Origin: Arthrobacter sp. 131MFCol6.1
GTDB taxonomy: Bacteria > Actinomycetota > Actinomycetes > Actinomycetales > Micrococcaceae
NCBI RefSeq assembly: GCF_000374925.1
Contig: NZ_KB895558.1
Span: 1-62,287, forward strand
Direction of reading: 5' to 3'
Length of the DNA: 62,287 nucleotides
Shown: positions 50,410-58,910 of the stretch, in pieces
How the letters are laid out: every line of letters begins with the position of its first letter
Position numbering within the stretch: position 1 is the stretch's first letter
Notes under the pieces: generated by a model
Told to the model about the DNA's origin: nothing
What the model saw: the letters and a program-made list of their open reading frames with translations, nothing else
Database searches by the model: none
Translations under genes and position numbers: made by a program

Positions 50410-51477
50410 ATGACGAACAGTACGACGACGGCGCCCGCCAGCCGTGTGCCCGGCGCGCCGGCCGCGCCCGCCGGGAAGAAAGCCCCCGCCAAGCAGGCCG
50501 CCTGGCTGCTGGCCGCCGTCGTCGTACTTGTCCTGGTCTGCGCGGCGTCCCTGGCCGTCGGTGCACGCGGGGTTCCCCTCGCCGCCGTCTGGCAGGCGCT
50601 GACGCAGTTCGACCCCACCGACGGCGACCACGCCGTCATCCACGCCCGCATCCCCCGCACCGTGCTGGGCCTGCTCGCCGGCGGTGCCCTCGGGCTGGCG
50701 GGTGCGGCCATGCAGGGCGTGGCCCGCAACCCGCTCGCCGATCCCGGCATCATCGGCGTCAACGCGGGCGCGGCCCTCGCCGTCGTCACGGGGATCTACG
50801 TCTTCGGCGTCTCGTCCCTGACCGGCTACATCTGGTTCGCGTTCATCGGCTCCGCGGTGGCCGCCGCCGTCGTCTATCTGATCGCGTCCATGGGACGGGA
50901 CGGGGCGACGCCGGTCAAACTGGCCCTGGCCGGCGCGGCCCTGAGCGCGGGGCTGTATTCGCTGATGAATGTCGTCCTGGTTTCGAGCCAGGACACCCTG
51001 GACCGGTTCCGCTTCTGGCAGGTCGGCGGGATCGCCGGCCGGGACTGGTCGGTGGTGCTGCCCGGGCTGCCATTCCTGGCCGCCGGGGCGCTGATCGTCC
51101 TGTTCACCGGCCGGATCCTGAACAGCCTGGCGCTCGGCGACGACATCGCCCGCGGCCTGGGCCAGCGCGTCGGACTGGTCCGCGGCGTCACCGCCCTAGG
51201 CGTCGTGCTGCTCTGCGGCTCGGCCACGGCGCTGGCCGGGCCGATCGGATTCGTCGGCCTGGTGGTTCCGCACGCCGTCCGCTTCCTGACCGGCCCGGAC
51301 TACCGCTGGATCCTGCCCTTCTCGCTGGTCTCGGCGCCCGTGCTGCTCCTGCTTTCGGACGTGGTGGGCCGTGTCATCCTGCTGCCCGGCGAAGTCCCTG
51401 CGGGCATCATGACGGCCCTGGTGGGTGCGCCCGTTTTTGTGTGGCTGGTCCGCCGCGGAAAGGGGGCCGGACTGTGA
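50410..51477 (+). CDS. FecCD-family siderophore ABC permease 1
   Basis: 355 aa, eight to ten helices. Signature blocks: RIPRTVLGLLAGGALGLAGAAMQGVARNPLADPGIIGVNAGAAL and FVGLVVPHAVRFLTGPDYRWILPFSLVSAPVLLLLSDVVGRVI, plus the C-terminal EVPAGIMTALVGAPVFVWLV that contacts the ATPase. The N-terminal tail is Ala/Pro-rich. Its stop overlaps the GTG of the second permease, giving a heterodimeric FepD/FepG-like channel. Confidence 0.93.
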   Translation: MTNSTTTAPASRVPGAPAAPAGKKAPAKQAAWLLAAVVVLVLVCAASLAVGARGVPLAAVWQALTQFDPTDGDHAVIHARIPRTVLGLLAGGALGLAGAAMQGVARNPLADPGIIGVNAGAALAVVTGIYVFGVSSLTGYIWFAFIGSAVAAAVVYLIASMGRDGATPVKLALAGAALSAGLYSLMNVVLVSSQDTLDRFRFWQVGGIAGRDWSVVLPGLPFLAAGALIVLFTGRILNSLALGDDIARGLGQRVGLVRGVTALGVVLLCGSATALAGPIGFVGLVVPHAVRFLTGPDYRWILPFSLVSAPVLLLLSDVVGRVILLPGEVPAGIMTALVGAPVFVWLVRRGKGAGL

Positions 51478-52679
51478 GCAGGGCAGACCTCGCCAACGTC
51501 AGGCGCGAGCTGGGAGACAACGCTCCCGCGGAGCGCGAACCGGCAGATCCCGCCGGCCCGGTCCGCGCCGATGGGAGGCCGCTGCGCAGCGTTTTGAGAG
51601 GCAGTGTTTCGAAGGGCAGTGTTTTGAAGGGCAGTGTGTTGATGGACGGTGTGTTGATGGGCCGGACGGCCCTGCTGGCCTTCGCCGTCGTGGTGCTCCT
51701 CGCCGTCAGCATCCTGCTGGGCAGCTACACCGTCACCGTCCCGGACTTCATCAGGATCCTCACGGCCCACCTCACCGGTGGCGAAAGAACCCCCGGCGCC
51801 AGCTTCATCGTGATGGAAAACAAGCTGCCGCGGGCCGTCATCGGCACCATGATCGGGATTGCCTTCGGGCTCTCGGGCACCCTGTTCCAGACCATGCTGC
51901 GCAATCCGCTGGCCAGCCCCGACGTGATCGGCATCAGCTACGGGGCCAGTGCGGCCGCCGTCACCGCCATCGTCGTTTTCGGCGCCTCCGGGGCGGCGGT
52001 TTCCGGTGCGGCACTGTGCGGGGCCGTGGCCGTAGCCGTCCTGATTTACACAATCTCGCGGAGCGGTTCCCTCGGATCAGGCGGTGGCAACCGCGGCAGC
52101 GCCGCCGGAAGCCGGCTCATCCTGGCCGGAATTGGCATCGCCGCGGCACTGAACGCCGTGGTCAACTTCCTCATGACGCGGACCGATATCCGCACCGCGG
52201 CCGAGGCCCTGATCTGGCTGAACGGATCCTTGAACTCCGCCAACTGGGACCGCGCCGGAGTGCTGACCCTGGCGCTGCTGGTCCTGCTCCCCGCCGTCGC
52301 CCTTCTCGCGGGCCCGCTCCGGATCCTGGAACTGGGAGACGACGCCGCCGCCGGACTCGGCATCCGGGTGGGCCTCACCCGGCTGGGCGTGGTGGCCGTT
52401 GCCGTCGCCCTGGCCGCCGTCGCCACTGCAGCCGCGGGGCCCGTGGCCTTCGTCGCCTTCCTGGCCGGTCCCATCGCACGCCGCTTCACCGGCAAGGCGA
52501 GTCTTCCGGCCGGCGCGTTCGTCGGCGTCCTGATTGTCCTCGCCGCCGACTACTTCGCCGCCAACATCGCCCCCGCGCTGCTGGACGGCACCGTCCTTCC
52601 CGTCGGTGTGGTCACCGGCGCGTTGGGGGCACCGTTCCTGCTGTGGCTCCTGGTCACAGCCAACCGAAAGGACGCCTGA
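51474..52679 (+). CDS. FecCD-family siderophore ABC permease 2
   Basis: 401 aa. Permease core from about residue 62: LAFAVVVLLAVSILLGSYTVTVPDFIRIL, NKLPRAVIGTMIGIAFGLSGTLFQTMLRNPLASPDVIGISYGASAAA, FVAFLAGPIARRFTGKASLPAGAFVGVLIVLAADYFA, and the end TVLPVGVVTGALGAPFLLWLL. The first 60 residues are a soluble tail containing pentapeptide repeats. The GTG start overlaps the preceding stop. Partner of the permease upstream. Confidence 0.93.
   Translation: MSRADLANVRRELGDNAPAEREPADPAGPVRADGRPLRSVLRGSVSKGSVLKGSVLMDGVLMGRTALLAFAVVVLLAVSILLGSYTVTVPDFIRILTAHLTGGERTPGASFIVMENKLPRAVIGTMIGIAFGLSGTLFQTMLRNPLASPDVIGISYGASAAAVTAIVVFGASGAAVSGAALCGAVAVAVLIYTISRSGSLGSGGGNRGSAAGSRLILAGIGIAAALNAVVNFLMTRTDIRTAAEALIWLNGSLNSANWDRAGVLTLALLVLLPAVALLAGPLRILELGDDAAAGLGIRVGLTRLGVVAVAVALAAVATAAAGPVAFVAFLAGPIARRFTGKASLPAGAFVGVLIVLAADYFAANIAPALLDGTVLPVGVVTGALGAPFLLWLLVTANRKDA
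51586..51660 (+). repeat. Five 15-bp tandem repeats in the permease 2 tail
   Basis: Units GCAGCGTTTTGAGAG, GCAGTGTTTCGAAGG, GCAGTGTTTTGAAGG, GCAGTGTGTTGATGG and ACGGTGTGTTGATGG. They encode (G/R)SVL(K/R/M)-type pentapeptides just before the first membrane helix. Their lower GC and frequent TTG differ from the surroundings. Confidence 0.9.
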
Positions 52680-52680
52680 C

Positions 52681-53511
52681 ATGGCCGTTCTGAACGCCAA
52701 GGACCTGACGCTGCAGTACGGCCAGCGCCGGGTGGTGGAAGAGCTCACGGCGGAGATTCCGGAGGGTAAGGTGACCATGATCGTGGGCGCCAATGCCTGC
52801 GGCAAATCCACGCTCCTCCGCGGCCTGTCCAGGCTGCTGAAGCCGGCCGGCGGGACCGTGGCCCTGGACGGCAAGGACATCCATTCCCGCCCGGCCAAGG
52901 AACTCGCCCGCATCCTCGGCCTGCTCCCGCAGCACCCCACTGCCCCCGACGGCATCCTGGTCCGGGACCTCGTGGGCCGCGGACGCTACCCGCACCAGGG
53001 CTTCTTCCGCAGCTGGAGCACAGGTGACGATCTCGCTGTGCAGCGCGCGCTGGAAGCCACCGAAACGCTGGAGCTCGCCGAGCGCAATGTCGACGAACTC
53101 TCGGGCGGGCAGCGCCAGCGCGTCTGGATCGCGATGGCGCTGGCCCAGGAAACCGAGGTCCTGCTGCTCGACGAGCCAACCACCTACCTGGACCTGGCCC
53201 ACCAGGTGGAGGTCCTGGACCTGGTCACGGACCTGAACCGGCAGCGCGGCACCACCGTGGCAATCGTCCTGCACGACCTGAACCTGGCGGCCCGGTACGC
53301 GGACCACGTCATCGCCATGAAGGGCGGCGGGATCGTGGCCGAGGGCACCGCCGTCGACGTCGTCACCGAGGACCTGGTCCGTGACGTCTTTGGCCTGGAC
53401 TCGCGGGTTCTTCCCGACCCCATTTCCGGCACGCCACTGATCATCCCGCTCGGCCGTCACCACGCCGAGTTCCCAAAAGCCGAAAAAGCAACCCTGGAGT
53501 TGGTCCCATGA
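52681..53511 (+). CDS. Siderophore ABC transporter ATP-binding protein
   Basis: 276 aa FepC/FhuC-type ATPase: Walker A GANACGKST (36-44), Q-loop region GLLPQHPTAP, signature ELSGGQRQRVWIAMALAQ, Walker B VLLLDEPTTYLDLAHQ and switch His in IVLHDLNLAARYADHVIAMK. It begins 1 nt after the permease 2 stop, and its own stop overlaps the siderophore-interacting protein ATG. Energises ferric-siderophore import. Confidence 0.95.
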   Translation: MAVLNAKDLTLQYGQRRVVEELTAEIPEGKVTMIVGANACGKSTLLRGLSRLLKPAGGTVALDGKDIHSRPAKELARILGLLPQHPTAPDGILVRDLVGRGRYPHQGFFRSWSTGDDLAVQRALEATETLELAERNVDELSGGQRQRVWIAMALAQETEVLLLDEPTTYLDLAHQVEVLDLVTDLNRQRGTTVAIVLHDLNLAARYADHVIAMKGGGIVAEGTAVDVVTEDLVRDVFGLDSRVLPDPISGTPLIIPLGRHHAEFPKAEKATLELVP

Positions 53512-54638
53512 GGGCAGTTAGCAGCAGTGCAAGAGCCAGCAGTGCAACGGACAGGAAGGCAGCCGACATCTCCCAGGCGCGGGCACGCCGGGCGCCCTCG
53601 GCGGTACGGGACCACCCGACCACCGAACCAATGACCCTGGCGTTCGACGTGACGGTCGCCGCGGTGCAGGAGCTCAGCCCCAACTTCCGCCGCGTCACCT
53701 TCGGAGGGTACTCCCTGCGCGACTTCGGGGTCCACGGCGAAACCCTGGACCTGCGTGTGAAGCTGATGATCCCGTCCCTTGCCGGGGACGGCACCCAGCT
53801 GCCGCTGCCGGTGTTCCACATGGAGCAGGCCGGCTGGTACCAGGAATGGCTGGCCATGGATCCCGCGACCCGCGGCTCCATGCGCACCTACACCGTGCGG
53901 CAGGAACGCCTCGACTCCGTCTACCCGGAGATTGACGTCGACTTCGTCATGCACTTCGACGCCGTCGGCAACGGCGGACCCGCCGCGAACTGGGCCCTGA
54001 ACGCCAAGCCCGGCGACGCCCTCACCATCATCGGACCCAACAACCGGGCCGCGCACTGCGTCACGGCCGGGACCTACTCCGGCATCGAATGGCGCCCGGG
54101 CCTGGCCCAGCGCGTACTTCTTGCAGGTGACGAGACCGCTGTCCCGGCCATCAGCGCCATCCTGGAAAGCCTGCCGTCGTACATGAGCGGGCACGCGTTC
54201 CTGGAGGTCCCCGAGGCCGGCGACTTCCTGGACCTGACCTCGGACGCCGACGTCGAAATCACCTGGCTGGCACGGGGCGCCTCGATCGGCCGCTCCCGTC
54301 CGCACGGCGAACTCCTGCAGGAGGCGGTCCGCGCCGCCGTTCCCGAGCCCGGCTGGGTGGGCATCAAGGCCGCCGCCGGCGGGGCAGGGCCGGAACCCGA
54401 TGACGTGAACGTGGACCAGAACATCCTCTGGGAGACCCCCGCCCGGATGGACGCCACGGCGATCAGCGCCGGCCGGAACCCCGACAAGCCCGCCGGCGCG
54501 CTGCCCTTCTATGCCTGGGTCGCCGGCGAAGCGGGCACCGTCAAGGAGTTGCGGCGGTACTTGGTGCGGGACGTGGGGATTGACCGGAAACAGGTCGCGT
54601 TCATGGGGTACTGGCGGCAGGGGAAAGCCGAGCTGTAG
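53508..54638 (+). CDS. Siderophore-interacting protein (NADPH-dependent ferric-siderophore reductase)
   Basis: 376 aa flavoprotein of the SIP/ViuB family. FAD-binding barrel: LSPNFRRVTFGGYSLRDFG and MRTYTVRQERLD (the R-x-Y-(T/S) FAD motif). Then DFVMHFDAVGNGGPAANWALNAKPGD, LLAGDETAVPAISAILESLP, and the C-terminal FYAWVAGEAGTVKELRRYLVRDVGIDRKQVAFMGYWRQG. It reduces imported Fe(III)-siderophore to release iron. The first ~40 residues are a non-conserved Ser/Ala/Arg tail, so a later start (for example the Met near residue 42) is possible. Last gene of the iron operon. Confidence 0.92.
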   Translation: MRAVSSSARASSATDRKAADISQARARRAPSAVRDHPTTEPMTLAFDVTVAAVQELSPNFRRVTFGGYSLRDFGVHGETLDLRVKLMIPSLAGDGTQLPLPVFHMEQAGWYQEWLAMDPATRGSMRTYTVRQERLDSVYPEIDVDFVMHFDAVGNGGPAANWALNAKPGDALTIIGPNNRAAHCVTAGTYSGIEWRPGLAQRVLLAGDETAVPAISAILESLPSYMSGHAFLEVPEAGDFLDLTSDADVEITWLARGASIGRSRPHGELLQEAVRAAVPEPGWVGIKAAAGGAGPEPDDVNVDQNILWETPARMDATAISAGRNPDKPAGALPFYAWVAGEAGTVKELRRYLVRDVGIDRKQVAFMGYWRQGKAEL

Positions 54639-55003
54639 TCTTCGGCGTCGGGCCTCTTCCGGGCTTACGCCTGCTATCGCAGTTTTTCCGTCGCTCACGG
54701 TGTGTGGCTTCGCCCGCTGCCGGTGCTTTGCCGTCGTGCCCGTTGTGCGGGCTTCGCCCGCTGCCGGTGCTTTGCCGTCGCTTAGACACCTCCCGCCGCT
54801 ACCCTCGGCCGCGAGCGGCCTCGTTCCGCTCTGGTCGGCGATGCGCTCCTTTGCAAAGCATCGGCAGCGGTCTTGAGGTCGGCTCACCTTCGTGTGTCCA
54901 GGGTGTCACCATTGCCACTCTCCAGTTGCGGCTCACTCTGCCGGTCATCTTGGGTTAACTCTCCCTTTCCCTGCCGGCTTTTTGGGGTGGGTAGGGTGAC
55001 GGG
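54639..55003. other. 365-bp intergenic region with a 44-bp repeat
   Basis: Between the siderophore-interacting protein and the first SGNH hydrolase. Three degenerate ~44-bp units fill 54661-54792. No gene is evident. The last ~150 bp should contain the promoter of the hydrolase. Confidence 0.7.
54661..54792. repeat. Three tandem ~44-bp repeats
   Basis: Copies begin near 54661, 54705 and 54749. Copies 2 and 3 share 31 identical bp (54706-54736 and 54750-54780, core GGCTTCGCCCGCTGCCGG); copy 1 is diverged but alignable. Non-coding. Confidence 0.8.
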
Positions 55004-55852
55004 GTGGCTTCAATTCCTTTGCTTCCGGATCGAGGCGGGCGGCGGGTCTTTGTTGCCTTGGGGGATTCCTTCACTGAGGGCGTGGGGGACTACGATCCCC
55101 GCTTCCCCAACGGCGTGCGGGGCTGGGCCGACCGGGTCGCGGAGAAGCTGGCCAAGGCGCAACCGGGGTGGGAGTACGCCAATCTGGCCATCCGCAGCAA
55201 ACGACTACGCCACATCATCGGCGAACAGCTCGGTCCCGCCGTGGCCCTGGAGCCGACGCTCGTCACGTTGTACGCGGGCGGAAACGACATCCTGGATTTC
55301 GGCACGGACATCGGGGCCCTCATGCGGGACTACGAATCCCTGGTGGCTGCGCTCGCCGACACGGGGGCAACGCTGGTGCTCTTCACCGGCTTCGACGTCA
55401 AGGTCTCCGCGCTGCTGGAGCCGCTGAAGAAACGTAACGCCTTCTACAACCGGCGCGTCCGCGAGATCGCCGGCCAGTACGGCGCGGTGCTGGTGGACTA
55501 CTGGTGCTTCGACGCATTCCATGACCCGCGGATGTGGGATTCGGACCGGCTGCATATGTCCAAGGCAGGCCACAAATACCTCGCCTCCCAGGTCCTGGAC
55601 CACCTCGGCGTGCCGCACAAGATTAAACCCAGGGAGTGGGAGCCGCCAGTGAAACCGGGCCTGCGGGAGTGGGAACGCCGGCAGCGACGCTGGGTCCGCG
55701 ACTGGGTGCTGCCGTTGTTCGGGCGGAAGCTCCGCGGAGTCACCCTCGGCGATCAGCTCCGGCCGCGCTGGCCCGAACCCGTGCGGGTCCCGCGCAAGGG
55801 CGGGCTGAAGAAACTGCTGCACGACCAGCGCGCCAGCAGCGACGCCGGGTAG
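55004..55852 (+). CDS. SGNH/GDSL-type hydrolase (copy 1)
   Basis: 282 aa. Block I VALGDSFTEGVGD with the nucleophile Ser, block II YANLAIRSKRL, block III LYAGGNDILDF (G-x-N-D), and block V WDSDRLHMSKAGH with the D-x-x-H pair. So a complete SGNH esterase/lipase catalytic set without a signal peptide. The C-terminal ~80 residues are Trp/Arg-rich (LREWERRQRRWVRDWVLPLFGRK). It starts at the GTG at 55004. Paralogous to 56820-57581 over the catalytic domain. Substrate unknown. Confidence 0.9.
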   Translation: MASIPLLPDRGGRRVFVALGDSFTEGVGDYDPRFPNGVRGWADRVAEKLAKAQPGWEYANLAIRSKRLRHIIGEQLGPAVALEPTLVTLYAGGNDILDFGTDIGALMRDYESLVAALADTGATLVLFTGFDVKVSALLEPLKKRNAFYNRRVREIAGQYGAVLVDYWCFDAFHDPRMWDSDRLHMSKAGHKYLASQVLDHLGVPHKIKPREWEPPVKPGLREWERRQRRWVRDWVLPLFGRKLRGVTLGDQLRPRWPEPVRVPRKGGLKKLLHDQRASSDAG

Positions 55853-55862
55853 CCGCCGGGAC

Positions 55863-56150
55863 TCAGCTGTCCAGCAGGTTTTCGTAGCCCGGAGCCACCC
55901 TGTTGGCGTGGAACTCCATGACCTCGAATTCAGCCACACCATTGACGTAGAACGGATCCTTGGCCAAGGCAGCGTCAAGGCTGGCCCGATCCGCGTTGGA
56001 GAGCAACAGGCCGCCGGTGCGGGGTATTTTGCGCCCCGCGACCATGAAGACGCCGTCGTCGAAGGCTGCCTGCAGCCACGTCACGTGCGCCGGAAGATGG
56101 AACTCCACAATGTCCTCGGGGACTTTGTATGTCAGGGAGACTACGTACAT
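55863..56150 (-). CDS. YciI-family protein
   Basis: 95 aa single-domain dimeric alpha/beta-barrel protein: MYVVSLTYKVPEDIVEFHLPAHVTWLQAAFDDGVFMVAGRK, then LLLSNADRASLDAALAKDPFYVNGVAEFEVMEF. The conserved His (PAHVTW) and the DPF element typical of YciI are present. Often a small auxiliary hydrolase or dehydrochlorinase-like protein of unknown role. Divergent from the MarR gene across 103 bp, which hints at a regulatory link. Confidence 0.88.
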   Translation of the reverse strand: MYVVSLTYKVPEDIVEFHLPAHVTWLQAAFDDGVFMVAGRKIPRTGGLLLSNADRASLDAALAKDPFYVNGVAEFEVMEFHANRVAPGYENLLDS

Positions 56151-56253
56151 GCGGCCAGCCTACCGGTAGCTGGCCGCGGACAGGCGGGAACTTTTCTGGA
56201 ATTGCCCCGGCTGAAGTTGAATCGTCAAGCTTCCAGTCTCCTAGAATGTAGCC

Positions 56254-56733
56254 ATGACCGAACCCCGCTGGCTCAACGCCGACGAACGCCGGGCCTGGCT
56301 GGCCCAGCTCAGCATCAACACCATGCTGCCGGCCGCCCTGGACACCCAGCTCCACGCAGCGGGCAAGCTATCCCTGTTCGACTACAACGTGCTGGCGATG
56401 CTTTCCGAGGCCGAAGGGCGCTTCCTGCCCATGAGTGAGCTCGCTGCGCGCACCAGCGCCTCCCTGTCCCGGCTCTCGCATGTGGTCACCAAGCTGCAGA
56501 ACCGCGGCTGGCTTGAGCGCAGGCCGCACCCCGGCGACGCCCGCGTGACTACGGCCCACCTGACCGACGCCGGCATGCAGACGATTGTGCAGCTCGCCCC
56601 GGGACATGTTGAAGCGGTTCGCTCACTGTTCCTCGACGCCTTGAGCCCCAAGGACGTCGCGGACCTGGCCCGGATCGGCGAAAAGATCGTGGCCCGGCTC
56701 GACGACGACCACTGGATCCTGCGCGACATCTAA
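56254..56733 (+). CDS. MarR-family transcriptional regulator
   Basis: 159 aa winged-helix regulator: LSLFDYNVLAMLSEAEGRFLPMSELAARTSASLSRLSHVVTKLQNRGWLERRPHPGDARVTTAHLTDAGMQTI, with the D-x-R wing (GDARV). No Cys suitable for redox sensing, so a small ligand is the more likely signal. It lies between the YciI gene (divergent) and the second SGNH hydrolase (same strand, 86 bp downstream), and either may be its target. Confidence 0.9.
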   Translation: MTEPRWLNADERRAWLAQLSINTMLPAALDTQLHAAGKLSLFDYNVLAMLSEAEGRFLPMSELAARTSASLSRLSHVVTKLQNRGWLERRPHPGDARVTTAHLTDAGMQTIVQLAPGHVEAVRSLFLDALSPKDVADLARIGEKIVARLDDDHWILRDI

Positions 56734-56819
56734 GCGCGATAGCCGAATGCGCCGCCGTCAGCCCGACGTCGGCCATCCCCGTCTTTGTTGCTCACGGCAA
56801 CTGCTGGCAGACTGGATTC

Positions 56820-57581
56820 ATGGATTTCACGTCCCGCTACGTAGCCCTTGGAGACTCCTTTACGGAAGGCGTCGGCGACGACGACCCCACCCGGCCTAAC
56901 GGCGTCCGGGGCTGGGCGGACCGGGTGGCAGAAGGGCTTGGCGCCGCCGATCCCGGCTTCGGGTACGCGAATCTTGCCATCCGCGGCCGGAAACTCCGCC
57001 AGATCCTGGCCGAACAGGTCGATGCCGCCGTCGCACTCAAACCCACCCTGGTCAGCATCTACGCCGGCGCCAACGACATCCTCCGGCCCAAGGTCGACAT
57101 CGATGATCTGCTGGCCGAATACGACGCCGGAATCCGCAAGCTCACGGCCACTGGCGCCACCGTGGTGATGTTCACCGGGTTCGATGCGCGGGGCTCCAAG
57201 ATTTTCGGCACCATGCGCGGCCGTACGGCCATCTATAACGAGCTGGTTCGCGGCATCGCCGGGGACCACGGTGCCCTGCTGGTCGATTACTGGCGTTTCA
57301 GCGAATACTACGACTGGGGCATGTGGGCCACGGACCGGATGCACATGTCAGCTGCCGGCCACGCGAACATGGCCAAGCGCGTCCTCACGGTGCTGGCACG
57401 CGACCACTCGATTGACGTCCCGCCCATGACGCCGGTGCCTGAACTGAACCGGGTGGACGCCCTCCGCGCGAATGCCCGGTGGGTCCGCGAATTCGCCGGC
57501 CCGTGGGTTGTCCGGCGGGTCACCGGGAAATCGTCCGGCGACGGCCTGGTGCCGAAGTATGGCCAGCTGACCCACCTCTAG
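56820..57581 (+). CDS. SGNH/GDSL-type hydrolase (copy 2)
   Basis: 253 aa. VALGDSFTEGVGDDDPTRPNGVRGWADRVAEGLG, YANLAIRGRKLRQIL, IYAGANDILRPK and WATDRMHMSAAGHANMAKRVL hold all SGNH catalytic residues (here G-A-N-D in block III). It is clearly homologous along its length to the enzyme at 55004-55852 but has a different C-terminus (PVPELNRVDALRANARWVREFAGPWVVRRVTG). Cytoplasmic by lack of a signal. The start at 56820 is the first good ATG. Confidence 0.9.
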   Translation: MDFTSRYVALGDSFTEGVGDDDPTRPNGVRGWADRVAEGLGAADPGFGYANLAIRGRKLRQILAEQVDAAVALKPTLVSIYAGANDILRPKVDIDDLLAEYDAGIRKLTATGATVVMFTGFDARGSKIFGTMRGRTAIYNELVRGIAGDHGALLVDYWRFSEYYDWGMWATDRMHMSAAGHANMAKRVLTVLARDHSIDVPPMTPVPELNRVDALRANARWVREFAGPWVVRRVTGKSSGDGLVPKYGQLTHL

Positions 57582-57589
57582 ACAGCACC

Positions 57590-58417
57590 CTAGGCGCGGA
57601 ACCCCGGCGTCGCGAGCAGTTCCCCGCCGCGGCGGACGGCGAGGACATCGATCTCCCAACCGTCCGTGGCCCGGTGCAGCATCGCGGTCCCGCCGGCCAC
57701 GATCGCCGTCGCCAGCACATCGGCGGTGACAATGTTTGCCGCAGCCACAGAGACCTGGACGAACTCGGCGCCGGAAGAGCCAGCGGTCCGGGCCCCGAGG
57801 CCCGCTGTCCAGATGTGGTCACCCCGCTCCGCCGAGCCCGACGTCGCCAGGGCGCACCGGGTGCCAGGTCCGCCCAGCTCGTAGGCGGCAAGCAGTGCCG
57901 AGCGGTCCAGCGGGTCAACGACGCCGGCCGCCCACGAAGCTCCGCTGCCCGGCACGGGAGAGCCCGTCACCAGCACGTCGCCGCCGGCATTCAGGCACCA
58001 ATCGGCGATCCCGCGGCTCCGCAACGCCTCACCGGCCTGCCCGATCGCGTAGCCCTTGATAAGCCCGGAAAGGTCCAGCACGCCGTCGGGCCGTTCCGGG
58101 GAGAACGCGCCCTCCGTCCTGAGCTGCCAGGTGAGCGCATCCGCGTAGCGGTCCCGCATCCCGGCGGAGGAGTCCCGCAGGCAAAGCTCCCCGCGCGCCA
58201 GCCGGCTGGCCTCGGAATCGGGACGGTACAGGCTGAACGTTTCGTCCAACCCGGCAAAGACGCGCTCGACGGCGGCGGTCGCGGCGTCGAGCTTTGCCTC
58301 GCCGCCCGCAGCACCCGGGACGGCCCCCGCTGGAACGGTAAGGCTGATGACGGTGCCCATGGAGCCAAAAGTCCTGGCTCTCAGGGCCGGGCCGCCCAGC
58401 TCAGAGGTTGGCTGCAT
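57590..58417 (-). CDS. apbE: FAD:protein FMN transferase (ApbE/Ftp)
   Basis: 275 aa. It covalently attaches FMN from FAD to a Thr/Ser of partner proteins, outside the membrane in most bacteria. Blocks: RTFGSMGTVISLTVP, VERVFAGLDETFSLYRPDSEASRLARGE, GVLDLSGLIKGYAIGQAGEALRSRG, WCLNAGGDVLVTG, CALATSGSAERGDHIW. No strong signal peptide is seen with the start at 58417; 58360 is an alternative. It overlaps the end of the FMN-binding gene by 17 bp, so they are one operon, and that protein carries the expected acceptor motif. Confidence 0.9.
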   Translation of the reverse strand: MQPTSELGGPALRARTFGSMGTVISLTVPAGAVPGAAGGEAKLDAATAAVERVFAGLDETFSLYRPDSEASRLARGELCLRDSSAGMRDRYADALTWQLRTEGAFSPERPDGVLDLSGLIKGYAIGQAGEALRSRGIADWCLNAGGDVLVTGSPVPGSGASWAAGVVDPLDRSALLAAYELGGPGTRCALATSGSAERGDHIWTAGLGARTAGSSGAEFVQVSVAAANIVTADVLATAIVAGGTAMLHRATDGWEIDVLAVRRGGELLATPGFRA

Positions 58418-58910
58418 CGAGGGCCGCCTGCAGGGAGTTCAAGTATGCGTCGCTGGTCACCGTGGCACCGCTGATGGTCTGCACGTCCGCGGATTGGGCG
58501 GCAAGGACCTCGGTGCGCAGGAGCGGGGCCGCCCGGTTGCTGATCTGCACGGACTTGCGTTCGGCATCGGTCAGTTGAAGCGCCGTGACGTCGGTGATCT
58601 TTCCGGCCTGCACCGTGATTTGCACCTGGACGGAGCCGAACCGGGTCTGGACGACGGAGCCTGCGTACGTCCCTACAGCCTTGGCCGAGGCCCCTGTGGT
58701 GCCGCCCGCGCTTGACGGGCTTGATGATCCCGACGAGCCGGAGGCCCCTGCCGAGCCGGACGTTCCGCTGGAGCCGGACGAACCCGTGGACCCGGCGGCC
58801 GCGCTTGCGACGGAGCTGCCGGTATCGGCTACGTGGAGGCCCGACTGCCAGCCGGCAATGAGGATGCCGGCGGAGGCCAGGGCGGCTGAAACTGCTGCGC
58901 GGGTTCTCAC
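58401..58910 (-). CDS. FMN-binding domain protein, exported electron carrier
   Basis: 169 aa. N-terminal helix (AAVSAALASAGILIAGW) as signal or anchor, a Ser/Gly low-complexity linker (~30-75), then an FMN_bind domain. In that domain, AVGTYAGSVVQTRFGSVQVQITVQAGKITDVTALQ is followed by ADVQTISGATVTSDAYLNSLQAAL. The SGAT motif (147-150) is the ApbE flavinylation site, with FMN expected on Thr150. The stop overlaps the apbE start, and its own start overlaps the reductase stop by 4 bp. Likely passes electrons from the membrane reductase to an outside acceptor. Confidence 0.9.
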   Translation of the reverse strand: MRTRAAVSAALASAGILIAGWQSGLHVADTGSSVASAAAGSTGSSGSSGTSGSAGASGSSGSSSPSSAGGTTGASAKAVGTYAGSVVQTRFGSVQVQITVQAGKITDVTALQLTDAERKSVQISNRAAPLLRTEVLAAQSADVQTISGATVTSDAYLNSLQAALDAANL

